Assembly (NCBI RefSeq): GCF_031348265.1
Contig: NZ_CP133771.1
Coordinates: 2,604,001 to 2,668,000, forward strand
Source: Streptomyces collinus
GTDB taxonomy: Bacteria > Actinomycetota > Actinomycetes > Streptomycetales > Streptomycetaceae
Length of the DNA: 64,000 nt
Reading direction: 5' to 3'
In this document: positions 45,631 through 54,706 of the stretch, one piece after another
Numbering within the stretch: the stretch's first letter is position 1
How the letters are laid out: every line of letters begins with the position of its first letter
The notes under the pieces: model-generated
What the model was told of the DNA's origin: nothing
Databases searched by the model: none
The model's input: only the letters and a program-made list of their open reading frames with translations
Made by a program: the position numbers and the translations under genes

Positions 45631-48194
45631 CAGACCGACACCGCCTTGCCGTCGGCGCCGGTCGCGCCGCGGGTGTACTTGGGGTGGATCAGGCCGACGC
45701 AGGTGTAGGGCAGACCGTCGACCTCCTCCACGGGCACCCCGCGCTGCTCGGCCAGCAGGCGCACGTGGTCGAGGTCGCTGCCCGCCCCGGCGCGTGCCAG
45801 GACCTTCCAGGGCACGCGGCGCAGCATGACCCGGGTGGTCTCGCCGACGCCGGGCTTGACGAGGTTCACGTCGTGGATGGCGTACTCCTCGCTGATGCGC
45901 TCGACGGCGGCCCAGCCCTCCCAGGTGGGCGAGCGGTCGGTCGCGAGCAGTTCCTTGGCCTGGGCGCAGGCGGCGTCGGTGACCTCGGGGAAGCGGGCGG
46001 ACACGGCGTCCAGGAAGGCCACCGAGACGTCGGTGCCGGCGAGTTCGCGGTAGAACTTCGCGCCGTGGAAGTCGTCGGGGCCGACCAGGTCCGCGCGCAG
46101 CACGGTCCGCGAGATCAGGCCGGAGACGGTGGAGTTGAGGCAGGCGGAGGGGATGAGGAAGTCCTCGCGGGTGCCGTAGGTGCGGACGCAGGAGCCCGGG
46201 TCGGCCAGGACGGCGATCTCGGGGTCGAAGCCGGTGATGCCGTCGGACTTCTCGAACTCCTCCAGGGCCTGGGCGAGTTCGCGGGTGATGGCGCCCTTGC
46301 CGGTCCAGCCGTCGACGAAGACGACGTCCCGGGGGTCGTGGTGCCGGGCGAGCCAGCGCAGCGCGTTGGCGTCGATGCCCCGGCCGCGGACGATCGACAC
46401 GGCGTAGTGCGGCAGGTCCAGGCCGTGCCGGTGCCGGGCCCAGCGGCGCATGAGGATGCCGACGGGCGTCCCGGCACGGGCCAGGGAGACCAGCACGGGA
46501 CGCGGCGACCGCTCCGCGAGGACCGTCTCGGTGACGACGCCGACCGCCTGGGCGATCCGGGCCGCCGACTCCTTCAGCGCGGCGTGGAACAGCTCCTGGT
46601 ACTGCTCGGTCGGCTGGTACTCCACGGGCAGCGACTCCGCGTAGTGCGCGCCGCCGCTCTGGATCGCCTCCTCGCGCTCCTCGGTCGGCGCCTCCAGCGT
46701 CACGTCCGAGAGGTCCTGGAGCAGCCAGCCGACCTCCTCGGGCGCGTACGAGGAGAAGGCGGGGCCGCGGAGGGGCTCGGGCAGCATGGAGGGCCTTTCG
46801 GGGGCGTACGACGGTATGACGGCGAGGAGGACCCGCGGCGTGTGCGCGGCGAGGCGGGACAGCAGACCGTCGGGCGCGTGCAGCGCGGGGGTGTCCGCGG
46901 CCGAGTCGACGACCGCGACGACGGCGTCGAAGCCGGCGCCGGCGACGTTGTAGGCGTAGCGCTCGCCGGGGCCGTCGGCGGGGTCGTCGTGGGCGGGGAA
47001 GGCGAGGCGGGTGCGTATCGCGTAGCCCGGGTCGTCGACGGCCAGGACGGGTGAGCGGGTGGTGGTGGAATAGCGGACCTCGATGTCCGTCGTACGTTCC
47101 AGCTCCCGGGCCAGCCTCAGCGGCGCGTACATCAGCTCCTCGAAGCCGAGGATGTGCACGCGGCGGGCGTTGTGCGGCAGAGCCTCGGCGATCCTGGCCG
47201 CCATCGCGGGCAGGGCGGCCTCCAGCCGGGCGCGGTGGGCGGGCGTGAACCCGTGCCGGGCGCCGTCCGGCAGGTCGGCGGGCCAGTGCAGGTCGATGCG
47301 CTCGTACTCCGGCTGCGGGCCGGTGGGGGCTGGTCGCGCAGTTCCCCGCGCCCCTGAAAGGGGCGTGTCGGCAGCGCCCTCAAGGGGCGCGGGGAACTGC
47401 GCGACCGGCCGCGACGGCGCCGCACCCGCCGACGACCCCTCCGATCCGTACCGCGCCACCAGCTCCTGACCCTTCTCCAGCACCCCCTCGGGCAGCCGTA
47501 CAGTCCCCGAGGCCGCCGCGACCAGGTCGACCCGGGCGCCGATCTCCTCGGCGAAATCCGCGAGGCGACCCGCATCGGCAGCGGACCGCATGTCGACCAG
47601 CGCCACCACGACATACCTCCGCCGCGGATACCGCGCATGAAGATCGCGCACGGTGTTCAGCACCGTGTTCCCCGTGGAGAACTCGTCGTCGACCAGGACC
47701 AGCGGCCCGTCGCCGGTGAACAGCGCGGGATCCTCCGGCAGCAGCAGGTGCGACGTCGCGTGGGAGTGGGACTCCTCGAAGCCGCCGGCCGGGGTGACAC
47801 CGGCGACCGGGCGGCGGGTGGAGTGCAGGTAGGGCGCGAGGCCCAGCCCGTCGGCGACGGAGTGGCCGAGGCCGGTCGCGGTCTCGGCGTAGCCGAGGAC
47901 GACGGCCCTGCGGGCCTCGTCGTCGCCCAGCAGGTCCCGCACCCGGCGGCCGAGCTCCACTCCGTAGCCGTACACCACGGACGGCGACTGCGGCACGTGC
48001 TTGCCCAGGACGTTCGACACCAGCAGGTGGGCCCGCTTGGGGTTGCGGCGCAGCGCCAGCCCCAGCAGACCGGTCAGCCGGCCGTCACCGGCGAGCTCGA
48101 CGCCGAGCCGCTCGGCGACCCAGCTGCCGGACCAGACGCCGTCCGCGTCGTCGCGCACCTCGCGGTGCTCCCCCTCGTTCACTGCCTTCTCCAT
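45630..48194 (-). CDS. PRTase_2-TRSP-StiP-PELOTA fusion protein of the ter biosynthetic group
   Basis: An 854-residue fusion. Residues 35-255 are a phosphoribosyltransferase (PRTase_2) with VLGYAETATGLGHSVADGL and the PRPP loop LVLVDDEFSTGNTVLN. Residues 305-470 are a TRSP domain (VHILGFEELMYAPLRLAREL, STTTRSPV). From about 490 to 740 is a StiP-like part (YQPTEQYQELFHAALKESAARIA, LVSLARAGTPVGILMRRWARHR). The end (VNLVKPGVGETTRVMLRRVP, LAEQRGVPVEEVDGLPYTCV) resembles the PELOTA RNA-binding domain. In proposed ter pathways these enzymes build a nucleoside-like metabolite. A palindromic repeat is inserted in frame at 47332-47406, in the linker after the PRTase. Confidence 0.85.
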   Translation of the reverse strand: MEKAVNEGEHREVRDDADGVWSGSWVAERLGVELAGDGRLTGLLGLALRRNPKRAHLLVSNVLGKHVPQSPSVVYGYGVELGRRVRDLLGDDEARRAVVLGYAETATGLGHSVADGLGLAPYLHSTRRPVAGVTPAGGFEESHSHATSHLLLPEDPALFTGDGPLVLVDDEFSTGNTVLNTVRDLHARYPRRRYVVVALVDMRSAADAGRLADFAEEIGARVDLVAAASGTVRLPEGVLEKGQELVARYGSEGSSAGAAPSRPVAQFPAPLEGAADTPLSGARGTARPAPTGPQPEYERIDLHWPADLPDGARHGFTPAHRARLEAALPAMAARIAEALPHNARRVHILGFEELMYAPLRLARELERTTDIEVRYSTTTRSPVLAVDDPGYAIRTRLAFPAHDDPADGPGERYAYNVAGAGFDAVVAVVDSAADTPALHAPDGLLSRLAAHTPRVLLAVIPSYAPERPSMLPEPLRGPAFSSYAPEEVGWLLQDLSDVTLEAPTEEREEAIQSGGAHYAESLPVEYQPTEQYQELFHAALKESAARIAQAVGVVTETVLAERSPRPVLVSLARAGTPVGILMRRWARHRHGLDLPHYAVSIVRGRGIDANALRWLARHHDPRDVVFVDGWTGKGAITRELAQALEEFEKSDGITGFDPEIAVLADPGSCVRTYGTREDFLIPSACLNSTVSGLISRTVLRADLVGPDDFHGAKFYRELAGTDVSVAFLDAVSARFPEVTDAACAQAKELLATDRSPTWEGWAAVERISEEYAIHDVNLVKPGVGETTRVMLRRVPWKVLARAGAGSDLDHVRLLAEQRGVPVEEVDGLPYTCVGLIHPKYTRGATGADGKAVSV
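47332..47406. repeat. 75-bp palindromic repeat inserted in frame in the PRTase-StiP gene
   Basis: Two perfect 24-base arms, 47332-47355 (starting GGTCGCGCAGTTCC) and 47383-47406, flank a 27-base centre that contains a second short hairpin (CCCTGAAAGGG type). The unit has the composition of the G/C-rich palindromic Streptomyces intergenic repeat. It adds residues near ARPVAQFPAPLEGAADTPLS to the linker and keeps the reading frame. Confidence 0.85.
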
Positions 48195-48224
48195 GAACCC
48201 TTCGCATCCTCGGAAGCCGTGCGG

Positions 48225-49391
48225 TCAGGCCGGCAGTCCCGCCGCCAGCAGTTCCACGAAGCCGATGTCCTGGTTCGCCACGCCGAAAACCTCGGCACGC
48301 AGCAGGGTCCGCTCGGCCCAGGCCCGGTGCGGCTTCACCTCGTTCATCTTGTTCGTGTACGCCGATCTCAGCACACCTCCGCCGCCGCGCTCGGGGCGCA
48401 GGATGTCCTGGGCGTCCGTGAACTCCTCGTGGCTGACGACCGACAGGGCGTGCACCGGCAGCACGTGCGAGGGGTGGATGCAGGTCTTGCCCAGCAGTCC
48501 GTTGGCGTGGTCCAGGGAGATCTCCCTCAGCAGACCGTCCATGGCGTGCTCAATCAGCTTCTCGCGCAGCTCCGCGGCCTGCACCTCCAGGAACGGGCTC
48601 TGCCGCAGCAGCGGCTTGAACATGCGCTCCTGGACCCGGAAGTACTCCCACACCGGCCCGGTGACGGTGAAGCCGGTCCCGTCGGCGCGGCCCAGCATGT
48701 TCACCACGTCGGCGATCACGGAGGCGACGATCTGCACGTCGTAGGCCGTCATGTCGGGGCCTCTGCGCAGCCCGTAGGAGGAGCAGAAGTCCGTCACACC
48801 GAGGCGCAGGGCGAGGACGCGGTCGCGGTACTTGTCGACGGCCCGGGAGATGCCTTCCAGGGTCTCCACGCGCGACTCCCGGTAGAGCAGCTCCGGGGAC
48901 TCCAGCACGGGCATGGCGAAAAGGCGACGGCCGCTTTCGGCCTCGGCGATGGCCAGGGCCTCCAGGAAGGGGATGCCGCGTTCCTCGGTGAACTTGGGCA
49001 GGACGAATCCGGACAGCTGCCGGACGGCGGGGCCGAGGCGGCGCACCAGGTCGGGTATCTGCTCGGGGGCGCGGACCCGGATGAACAGCAGCGGCAGGTC
49101 GGCGTCCGGGAGCTCGTCCAGGGCCGTCAGCTGGCGGACGAGGTTCTCCTCGCCGGGGCCGACGTCCGCGTCGTCGATCGAGTCCTCCAGGCACAACACC
49201 ATCGAGACCACACCGCGGGCGGCCTGCTTGAGGACGTCGTCGGCCAGGCGCGGCCGGGTGGCGGGGCTGTACAGCGTGGCGCCGAGGGCGGCCGCGAGCA
49301 GCCGGGCCGGGGAGTCCGGCGTGAACACGCCCGGCTCGCGGAAGAAGAGACGCTTCCGCACCTCAGGGGCGACGTGCCCGAAATGACGCAT
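48225..49391 (-). CDS. HpcH/HpaI aldolase / citrate-lyase beta (CitE)-like enzyme of the ter group
   Basis: A 388-residue TIM-barrel-type enzyme. ALGATLYSPATRPRLADDVLKQ opens, VVSMVLCLEDSIDDADV carries the catalytic acids, and VLPKFTEERGIPFLE and MPVLESPELLYRESRVETLEGI follow. ALRLGVTDFCSSYGLRRGPDMTAYD includes the conserved Asp. LLGKTCIHPSHVLPVHALSVVSHEEFTDAQDIL is near the end. Family members use Mg2+ and cleave or form C-C bonds in acyl-CoA or keto acids. A GGGGGAG site is 4 bases before ATG. It shares orientation and 30-base spacing with the PRTase gene, so one operon of three genes runs leftwards. Confidence 0.88.
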   Translation of the reverse strand: MRHFGHVAPEVRKRLFFREPGVFTPDSPARLLAAALGATLYSPATRPRLADDVLKQAARGVVSMVLCLEDSIDDADVGPGEENLVRQLTALDELPDADLPLLFIRVRAPEQIPDLVRRLGPAVRQLSGFVLPKFTEERGIPFLEALAIAEAESGRRLFAMPVLESPELLYRESRVETLEGISRAVDKYRDRVLALRLGVTDFCSSYGLRRGPDMTAYDVQIVASVIADVVNMLGRADGTGFTVTGPVWEYFRVQERMFKPLLRQSPFLEVQAAELREKLIEHAMDGLLREISLDHANGLLGKTCIHPSHVLPVHALSVVSHEEFTDAQDILRPERGGGGVLRSAYTNKMNEVKPHRAWAERTLLRAEVFGVANQDIGFVELLAAGLPA

Positions 49392-49619
49392 AAAGCTCCC
49401 CCGTGGTGATGGTGCGACCTGCGAATCGACGAAAGGTGGCCGGTAATAGTACGTAGAAGTCCGTGTCGGAGGTTCCCATCAGGCATGAATTTCAGGTAAC
49501 GCGGGCAATCACAGCCAGTACCCAGCCATGACAACCGTAGTCCGCGACGGCGGTCGGCGCCGCTCGCGACCAGGGGCCCCGCGTTGTCGTGAGCAGGACC
49601 GAGCAGGCAGGATGACCGC

Positions 49620-50534
49620 ATGACGCACGCCATGCTGAAGGGGTCGAACGTCCCGCTGGAAGCCACCACGGTGCGCGCCGTGCTGCGCTGGACACCGGGG
49701 CAGGGGGTTCCGGACGTCGACGCCTCCGCGCTGCTCCTCGGCCCCGACGGCCGTGTGCGCTCCGACGAGGACTTCGTCTTCTACAACCAGCCCCGGCACC
49801 CGGCCGGGAAGGTGTGGCGGCTCGGCAAGAAGCGGGTCGCCGAGGGCCTTACCGACACGATCCAGACAGAGCTCACCGGTGTCGAGTCCGAGGTCAGCCG
49901 GATTCTGCTGGTCGCATCGGCGGACGGCGTGACGTTCGACCGCGTGCGGGAGCTGCGCATCCTGCTGTACGACGCGGCGGACAGCGGCACCGAGGCGCTG
50001 GCGTATTTCGACGTCACGCCGGAGACGGGCGAGGAGACCGCGCTGATCTGCGGCGAGCTGTACCGGCGCGGGGAGGGCTGGAAGTTCCGGGCGCTGGGCG
50101 AGGGCTATTCGAACGGGCTGAAGGGGCTCGCGACCGACTTCGGCATCTCGGTGGACGAGTCGGAGGCGGCGGCTGCCGAAGAGGCGACCACGACGGTCCC
50201 CACGCCCCCCACCACGAACACGGCCGCGCAGCCGACGACGGCGGGAGCCTCCCCGCAGTCCCCCGAGGTCTCCGTGCCGCTGCCCCCGGAGCAGCCGACC
50301 GCGGTGCCCGGCCAGCCCGGCTACGGATATCCGCCGCAGCAGCCGCCGGCGACACAGCCGGCCTACGGCTACCCGCAGAACACCGGCAGGCCCGCGTACG
50401 GCTACCCCCAGGCACCGGCGGCGGCGGGTGCCGCGGGGGCGCAGACCGGCTACGGCTACCCGCCGCCGGTCACCGCGGTCCCCGACCCGGACTTCCGGCT
50501 GCCCCCGCAGGGCCCGCAGTTCGTCGGGCGCTGA
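49620..50534 (+). CDS. TerD-family protein with Tyr/Pro/Gln-rich tail
   Basis: A 304-residue protein. Residues 1-180 form a TerD domain: [74 protein letters not shown]. Its internal sequence differs from the 191-residue TerD proteins nearby and lacks the [13 protein letters not shown]a2+-binding loop. The C-terminal 120 residues are disordered, with repeated GYGYPPQ/AYGYPQ units. The TerD family binds Ca2+ and scaffolds stress responses to tellurite, phage and other stressors. It is divergent from the CitE-like gene, with a 228-base shared upstream region. Confidence 0.9.
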   Translation: MTHAMLKGSNVPLEATTVRAVLRWTPGQGVPDVDASALLLGPDGRVRSDEDFVFYNQPRHPAGKVWRLGKKRVAEGLTDTIQTELTGVESEVSRILLVASADGVTFDRVRELRILLYDAADSGTEALAYFDVTPETGEETALICGELYRRGEGWKFRALGEGYSNGLKGLATDFGISVDESEAAAAEEATTTVPTPPTTNTAAQPTTAGASPQSPEVSVPLPPEQPTAVPGQPGYGYPPQQPPATQPAYGYPQNTGRPAYGYPQAPAAAGAAGAQTGYGYPPPVTAVPDPDFRLPPQGPQFVGR

Positions 50535-50571
50535 GCGGAACTCCGGGGCGGGGCCCCTCAGGGCTCCGCGG

Positions 50572-51309
50572 TCAGCGGTCGACCTTGGTCTTGTAGCCCC
50601 GCCCCCACTGCAGTCCCCACCCGTACAGCCGGTCCAGCTCGGCCTGGAAGCCGTAGACGAACTTCGCCTCGCGGCGGACGATGATCTCGTTCTTCACCTT
50701 CTCGATCATGACGACGGCGCAGGAGCGGGCCTGCGGCTGGCGTTCGTCGAGGTGGATCTCGATGCGGGGGCCGTTGCTCGGGTAGAGGGTGACGATGGCG
50801 TGGGCGCGGTCGAAGGCGGGCGTCTGGTCGTAGATGTAGACGAACACCAGCAGCCGCTTGATGTTGTCGCGGTGGTCGAGGTTGATGTACATCGTCTCGC
50901 CGGACGCGGAGCCGAAGCGGTCGTCGCCGCTGAGCTTGACGTACGGCGCGGCGTTGGTGTCCCCGAAGTAGCCGCCCAGGGGCTGGACGACGCCCTTGCT
51001 GCCGTCCTGGAGTTCGTAGAGGCAGCCGAGGTCGAGGTCGACGTTGACCATGCTCTGGCTGTGCCCGACGACCTCGGGGGGCTTGAGGGCCCGGAAGGGG
51101 TGGCGCAGCAGGCTCTCGCGCTGGGATCCGCCGAAGTCGGAGGTGCGCATCCGCCAGCTCAGGTTGACGCGCAGATGGCCGGTGGCCGCCCCCTGTTTGG
51201 TCAGTGATATCTGCGCGCGCCGTTTGGTCAGCTCGATCGCGTTGGTCGACGCGTCGCCCGAGTCGAACTGCGCCTCGCGCCCACGCCGAAGTCCGTCGAA
51301 CAGGCCCAT
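50572..51309 (-). CDS. TerA-like / TerD-superfamily stress protein
   Basis: A 245-residue protein. It begins MGLFDGLRRGREAQFDSG, then IELTKRRAQISLTKQGAATGHLRVNLSWRM, a TerD-superfamily strand pattern. LDLGCLYELQDGSKGVVQPLGGYFGD and YVKLSGDDRFGSASGETMYINLDHRDNIKRLLVFVYIY give the Asp-rich calcium-type loops. The C-terminus has CAVVMIEKVKNEIIVRREAKF. It resembles the TerA/TerF branch more than typical TerD. It forms part of the ter group and is read convergently with the TerD-tail gene. Confidence 0.85.
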   Translation of the reverse strand: MGLFDGLRRGREAQFDSGDASTNAIELTKRRAQISLTKQGAATGHLRVNLSWRMRTSDFGGSQRESLLRHPFRALKPPEVVGHSQSMVNVDLDLGCLYELQDGSKGVVQPLGGYFGDTNAAPYVKLSGDDRFGSASGETMYINLDHRDNIKRLLVFVYIYDQTPAFDRAHAIVTLYPSNGPRIEIHLDERQPQARSCAVVMIEKVKNEIIVRREAKFVYGFQAELDRLYGWGLQWGRGYKTKVDR

Positions 51310-51372
51310 TTAGCCCCCACGTTCACTCGGAGACCGCAGGTCATCACCGTACCCACGGCCCATGACGACCGA

Positions 51373-51409
51373 CGGGGCGGCCGCCGAGGAGTCCTCGGCG
51401 GCCGCCCCG
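51373..51409 (-). terminator. Long perfect terminator stem after the DUF475 gene
   Basis: An 18-bp arm (51373-51390, beginning CGGGGCGGCCGCCGAGGA) pairs with 51392-51409, with almost no separating bases. It lies 29 bases past the DUF475 stop codon on the minus strand, and upstream of the TerA-like gene. It separates the two genes. Confidence 0.9.
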
Positions 51410-51437
51410 CACAGAGCGTTCCTCACCCGGAGGGGTG

Positions 51438-52583
51438 TCACACCCCGGACGAGACCTCAGTCTTCGAGTCCGAGCCGGCGTCCCCCTCGGCCGCGGCGAG
51501 CCGCTTGTTGCGGCGGACGGAGGACCAGAACGAGGCACCGATCAGGATGACGCCGATGGAGCCGGTGATGAACTCGTTGATCTCGTACTGGATGGTGACG
51601 AGGAGGACCAGGGCGAGCGCGCCGATGGCGTAGTGCGCGCCGTGCTCCAGGTAGACGTAGTCGTCGAGGGTGCCCTCGCGGACCAGGTAGACCGTCAGCG
51701 ACCGGACGTACATGGCGCCGATACCGAGGCCGAGGGCCATCAGGACGATGTCGTTGGTGATGGCGAAGGCGCCGATCACACCGTCGAAGGAGAACGACGC
51801 GTCCAGGACCTCCAGGTAGAGGAACATGAAGAACGCGGCCTTGCCGGCCAGTTTCACCGCCGACTTGGGCTTGCCCTCGCGCGCCGCCTTCTCCTCGGCC
51901 TCGTGCTCGCGCTCCTCCTCCTCTTCGAGTTTGTCCTCGAAGTAGCCGGAGAGACCGCCGACGATCATGTAGGTGATCAGACCTGCGATACCGGAGAGCA
52001 GGACGGTCTCGGCCTTGTCGGCGTGGGTGCCGCCGTGCTGGTGGGCGTTGGCGCCGAAGGTGATCGAGGAGATCAGCAGGACGATCAGGGCGATGCAGAC
52101 CGACAGCATGTCGACCTTGCCGAGCTTGGCCAGCGGGCGCTCCAGCCAGCCGAGCCACTTGATGTCACGGTCCTCGAAGATGAAGTCCAGGAAGATCATC
52201 AGCAGGAACATGCCACCGAAGGCGGCGATCGACGGGTGGGCGTCGGTGACGTACTGCTGGTACTGGTCCTTGTCGGTGAGCGCGAGGTCGACGGCCTCGA
52301 TCGGGCCCAGCTGGGCGCTGAGCGCGACGATCACGACAGGGAAGACCAGCCGCATGCCGAAGACGGCGATCAGGATGCCGATGGTGAGGAAGATCTTCTG
52401 CCAGAAGGCATTCATCTTCTTCAGGATTCCGGCGTTGACCACCGCGTTGTCGAAGGACAGCGAGATCTCGAGGACGGACAGGATCGCTACGACGCCGAAC
52501 GCGGTCCACCCTCCGTAGAGAACCGCTGCGACCAGGCCGAGCGCGGTGACCGCGAACGACCACCCGAAGGTTTTCAGAACCAC
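51438..52583 (-). CDS. DUF475 / TerC-like integral membrane protein
   Basis: A 381-residue protein with about ten helices, starting at GTG 52583. It contains ILSVLEISLSFDNAVVNAGIL and LYLEVLDASFSFDGVIGAF, two copies of the TerC-type E...S(F)D motif in helices of opposite halves, and a charged loop (EDKLEEEEEREHEAEEKAAR). These Asp residues are thought to bind metal. TerC-type proteins influence Mn2+ or tellurite handling and act with TerD proteins at the membrane. Upstream lies a GTACGG/CCGTAC inverted repeat (52603-52608, 52621-52626). Confidence 0.9.
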   Translation of the reverse strand: MVLKTFGWSFAVTALGLVAAVLYGGWTAFGVVAILSVLEISLSFDNAVVNAGILKKMNAFWQKIFLTIGILIAVFGMRLVFPVVIVALSAQLGPIEAVDLALTDKDQYQQYVTDAHPSIAAFGGMFLLMIFLDFIFEDRDIKWLGWLERPLAKLGKVDMLSVCIALIVLLISSITFGANAHQHGGTHADKAETVLLSGIAGLITYMIVGGLSGYFEDKLEEEEEREHEAEEKAAREGKPKSAVKLAGKAAFFMFLYLEVLDASFSFDGVIGAFAITNDIVLMALGLGIGAMYVRSLTVYLVREGTLDDYVYLEHGAHYAIGALALVLLVTIQYEINEFITGSIGVILIGASFWSSVRRNKRLAAAEGDAGSDSKTEVSSGV

Positions 52584-52697
52584 TGGCTACCCAATCGTGT
52601 GTGTACGGGGCTCCCCCGCGCCGTACCCGGCTTTACGAAACTTTGAAGCCGAAGTCTAGTCGTCCCCCCTCAGCACCCCACTGGGCCCCGGTTTTTG

Positions 52698-52715
52698 CTC
52701 ATAACGCGTTATGAG
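52698..52715. promoter_or_regulatory. 18-bp perfect palindrome at a terD stop codon
   Basis: CTCATAACGCGTTATGAG is fully symmetric. It includes the TAA stop of the terD gene (minus strand) and lies 115 bases upstream of the DUF475 start. It could be an operator for the downstream gene or a small terminator. AT-rich for this region. Confidence 0.5.
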
Positions 52716-53284
52716 ACGCTGACCCCGAAGTCCAGTGCGATGCCCCGCAGCCCCGACGCGTACCCCTGCCCCACGGCCCTGAACTTCCATTCGCCCTGAT
52801 AGCGATAGAGCTCGCCGAAGATCATCGCGGTCTCCGTGGAGGCGTCCTCGCTGAGGTCGTAGCGGGCGAGCTCCTGGCCGTCGGCCTGGTTGACGACGCG
52901 GATGAAGGCGTTGCTGACCTGGCCGAAGGTCTGGCCGCGCTCGTCGGCCATGTGGATCGAGACGGGGAACACGATCTTGTCGCACTGCGGCGGCACCTTG
53001 GGCAGGTCGATCAGGAGCGACTCGTCGTCGCCGTCGCCCTCGCCGGTGAGGTTGTCGCCGGTGTGCTCGACCGAGCCGTCCGGGCTCTTGAGCTGGTTGT
53101 AGAAGACGAACCACTCGTCCCCGAGCACGCGCCCGCTGCTGCACATCAGAGCGCTGGCGTCGAGGTCGAAGGGCGCTCCGGTGGTGGAGCGTGCGTCCCA
53201 GCCGAGCCCGACCAGCACCTGAGTGAGGTTCGGCGCGGCCTTGGACAGGGAGACATTGCCCCCTTTGGCGAGCGTGACGCCCAT
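52709..53284 (-). CDS. terD: TerD-family tellurium/stress resistance protein
   Basis: A 191-residue TerD protein: [47 protein letters not shown] gives the classic N-terminal half. [19 protein letters not shown] is the Ca2+-binding loop, and [19 protein letters not shown] and [39 protein letters not shown] are the conserved C-terminal part. It is close to its neighbour at 53421-53996 and differs in the middle. TerD proteins bind Ca2+ and link to TerC membrane proteins. It lies directly upstream of the DUF475 gene. Confidence 0.95.
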   Translation of the reverse strand: MGVTLAKGGNVSLSKAAPNLTQVLVGLGWDARSTTGAPFDLDASALMCSSGRVLGDEWFVFYNQLKSPDGSVEHTGDNLTGEGDGDDESLLIDLPKVPPQCDKIVFPVSIHMADERGQTFGQVSNAFIRVVNQADGQELARYDLSEDASTETAMIFGELYRYQGEWKFRAVGQGYASGLRGIALDFGVSVS

Positions 53285-53343
53285 GATGCTGTCCCTCCCC
53301 TTGGGGCCACAGGCCCGGTGGTGTCACTGAGGTGGTCCTGCAC

Positions 53344-53410
53344 GTCCGGCGCCGCACGTAAACCGTGCGGCGCCGGACAAGAAGACCTTCGGGCCCTGTC
53401 TCCAGGGCCC
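53344..53410 (-). terminator. Two consecutive hairpins between terD genes
   Basis: A 15-bp perfect stem, GTCCGGCGCCGCACG (53344-53358) with 53364-53378, and a second one, GGGCCCTG (53391-53398) with CAGGGCCC (53403-53410), lie downstream of the second terD. They separate its transcription from the terD at 52709. Confidence 0.85.
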
Positions 53411-53420
53411 TTCCGGTGGT

Positions 53421-53996
53421 TCAGACGTTCACGCCGAAGTCCTGCGCGATGCCGCGCAGGCCCGAGGCGTAGCCCTGGCCGATGGCGCGGAACTTCCAGT
53501 CCGCGCCGTGCCGGTAGAGCTCACCGAAGACCATGGCGGTCTCGGTGGAGGCGTCCTCACTCAGGTCGTACCGGGCGATCTCGGTGCCGCCCGCCTGGTT
53601 CACGACGCGGATGAACGCGTTGCGCACCTGGCCGAAGGACTGCTGGCGGGTCTCGGCGTCGTAGATCGAGACCGGGAAGACGATCTTTTCCACGTCGGCC
53701 GGGACGGTGGCGAGGTTGACCTTGATCTGCTCGTCGTCGCCCTCGCCCTCACCGGTGAGGTTGTCACCGGTGTGCTCCACGGAGCCGTCCGGGGTCTTGA
53801 GGTTGTTGAAGAAGATGAAGTGCTGGTCGTTGCCGACCTTGCCGGAGTTGTTCAGCAGCAGCGCGCTGGCGTCCAGGTCGAAGTCCGTGCCGGTCGTGGT
53901 GCGGATGTCCCACCCCAGACCGATGATGACCGCGGTCAGGCCCGGCGCCTCCTTGCTCAGCGATACGTTGCCGCCCTTGCTGAGGCTGACTCCCAC
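53421..53996 (-). CDS. terD: TerD-family tellurium/stress resistance protein
   Basis: A 191-residue TerD protein. [50 protein letters not shown], the [19 protein letters not shown] calcium loop, [19 protein letters not shown] and [31 protein letters not shown] mark it. It is the paralogue of the next gene. Two terminator-like hairpins follow it, so it is probably its own transcription unit, while its product works with the rest of the ter group. Confidence 0.95.
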   Translation of the reverse strand: MGVSLSKGGNVSLSKEAPGLTAVIIGLGWDIRTTTGTDFDLDASALLLNNSGKVGNDQHFIFFNNLKTPDGSVEHTGDNLTGEGEGDDEQIKVNLATVPADVEKIVFPVSIYDAETRQQSFGQVRNAFIRVVNQAGGTEIARYDLSEDASTETAMVFGELYRHGADWKFRAIGQGYASGLRGIAQDFGVNV

Positions 53997-54142
53997 GAGT
54001 CCTCCATTGGTGTCCAGGGGCGGGATGCCCCGTTGTGCTCGGATGTCGGATCAACGAGTCGATCCTAGTGACGGGTTCCCGCCCCACCCAGGCCCTGAAG
54101 CCTGGAATTCAGCGGGTGTCGGGCGCATGCCGCCCGACCGGG

Positions 54143-54601
54143 TCACAGGGAGTCGAGCGCCTTCACGTAGTCGTTCAGGTCGCGCGCGTCCGGCAGGCCG
54201 TTGACGACGGTCCACCGCACGACGCCCTCCTTGTCGATGACGAAGGTGCCGCGCACGGCGCAGCCCTTGTCCTCGTCGAAGACGCCGTAGGCCCGCGAGA
54301 CGTTGCCGTGCGGCCAGAAGTCGGACAGCAGCGGGTACTCCAGGCCCTCCTGCTCGGCGAAGACGCGCAGGGTGTGGATGGAGTCGTTGGAGACGGCGAG
54401 CAGCTCGGTGTCGCGGTCGGAGAACTGCGGCAGGTTGTCGCGCAGCTCGCACAGCTCGCCCGTGCACACGCCGGTGAAGGCGAAGGGGTAGAAGAGCAGC
54501 ACCACGTTCTTGCGGCCCCGGAAGTCGGACAGCTTCACGGTCCTGCCGTGGTTGTCCTTGAGCTCGAAGTCAGGGGCCTTCTCGCCGGGCTGGATCGCCA
54601 T
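54143..54601 (-). CDS. AhpE-type 1-Cys/2-Cys peroxiredoxin
   Basis: A 152-residue peroxiredoxin from ATG 54601 (GAAGGGAC upstream). [20 protein letters not shown] holds peroxidatic Cys46, with Thr43 and Arg downstream in the active site. Cys51 and Cys in [11 protein letters not shown] are possible resolving thiols. [23 protein letters not shown] is the family segment. It reduces peroxides, probably with a mycothiol/mycoredoxin-type partner as described for AhpE. It lies next to DUF3052 and aceE in an arrangement also known in mycobacteria. Confidence 0.92.
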   Translation of the reverse strand: MAIQPGEKAPDFELKDNHGRTVKLSDFRGRKNVVLLFYPFAFTGVCTGELCELRDNLPQFSDRDTELLAVSNDSIHTLRVFAEQEGLEYPLLSDFWPHGNVSRAYGVFDEDKGCAVRGTFVIDKEGVVRWTVVNGLPDARDLNDYVKALDSL

Positions 54602-54706
54602 CGCTGTGGGTGTCCCTTCATGGGGCTTTTCGGATGGGACCACCCTACGCAGGCACCGGCACAGGCCGATGGGCGGGCCGACGACGCCGGCCCGCCCGCC
54701 GTACTG

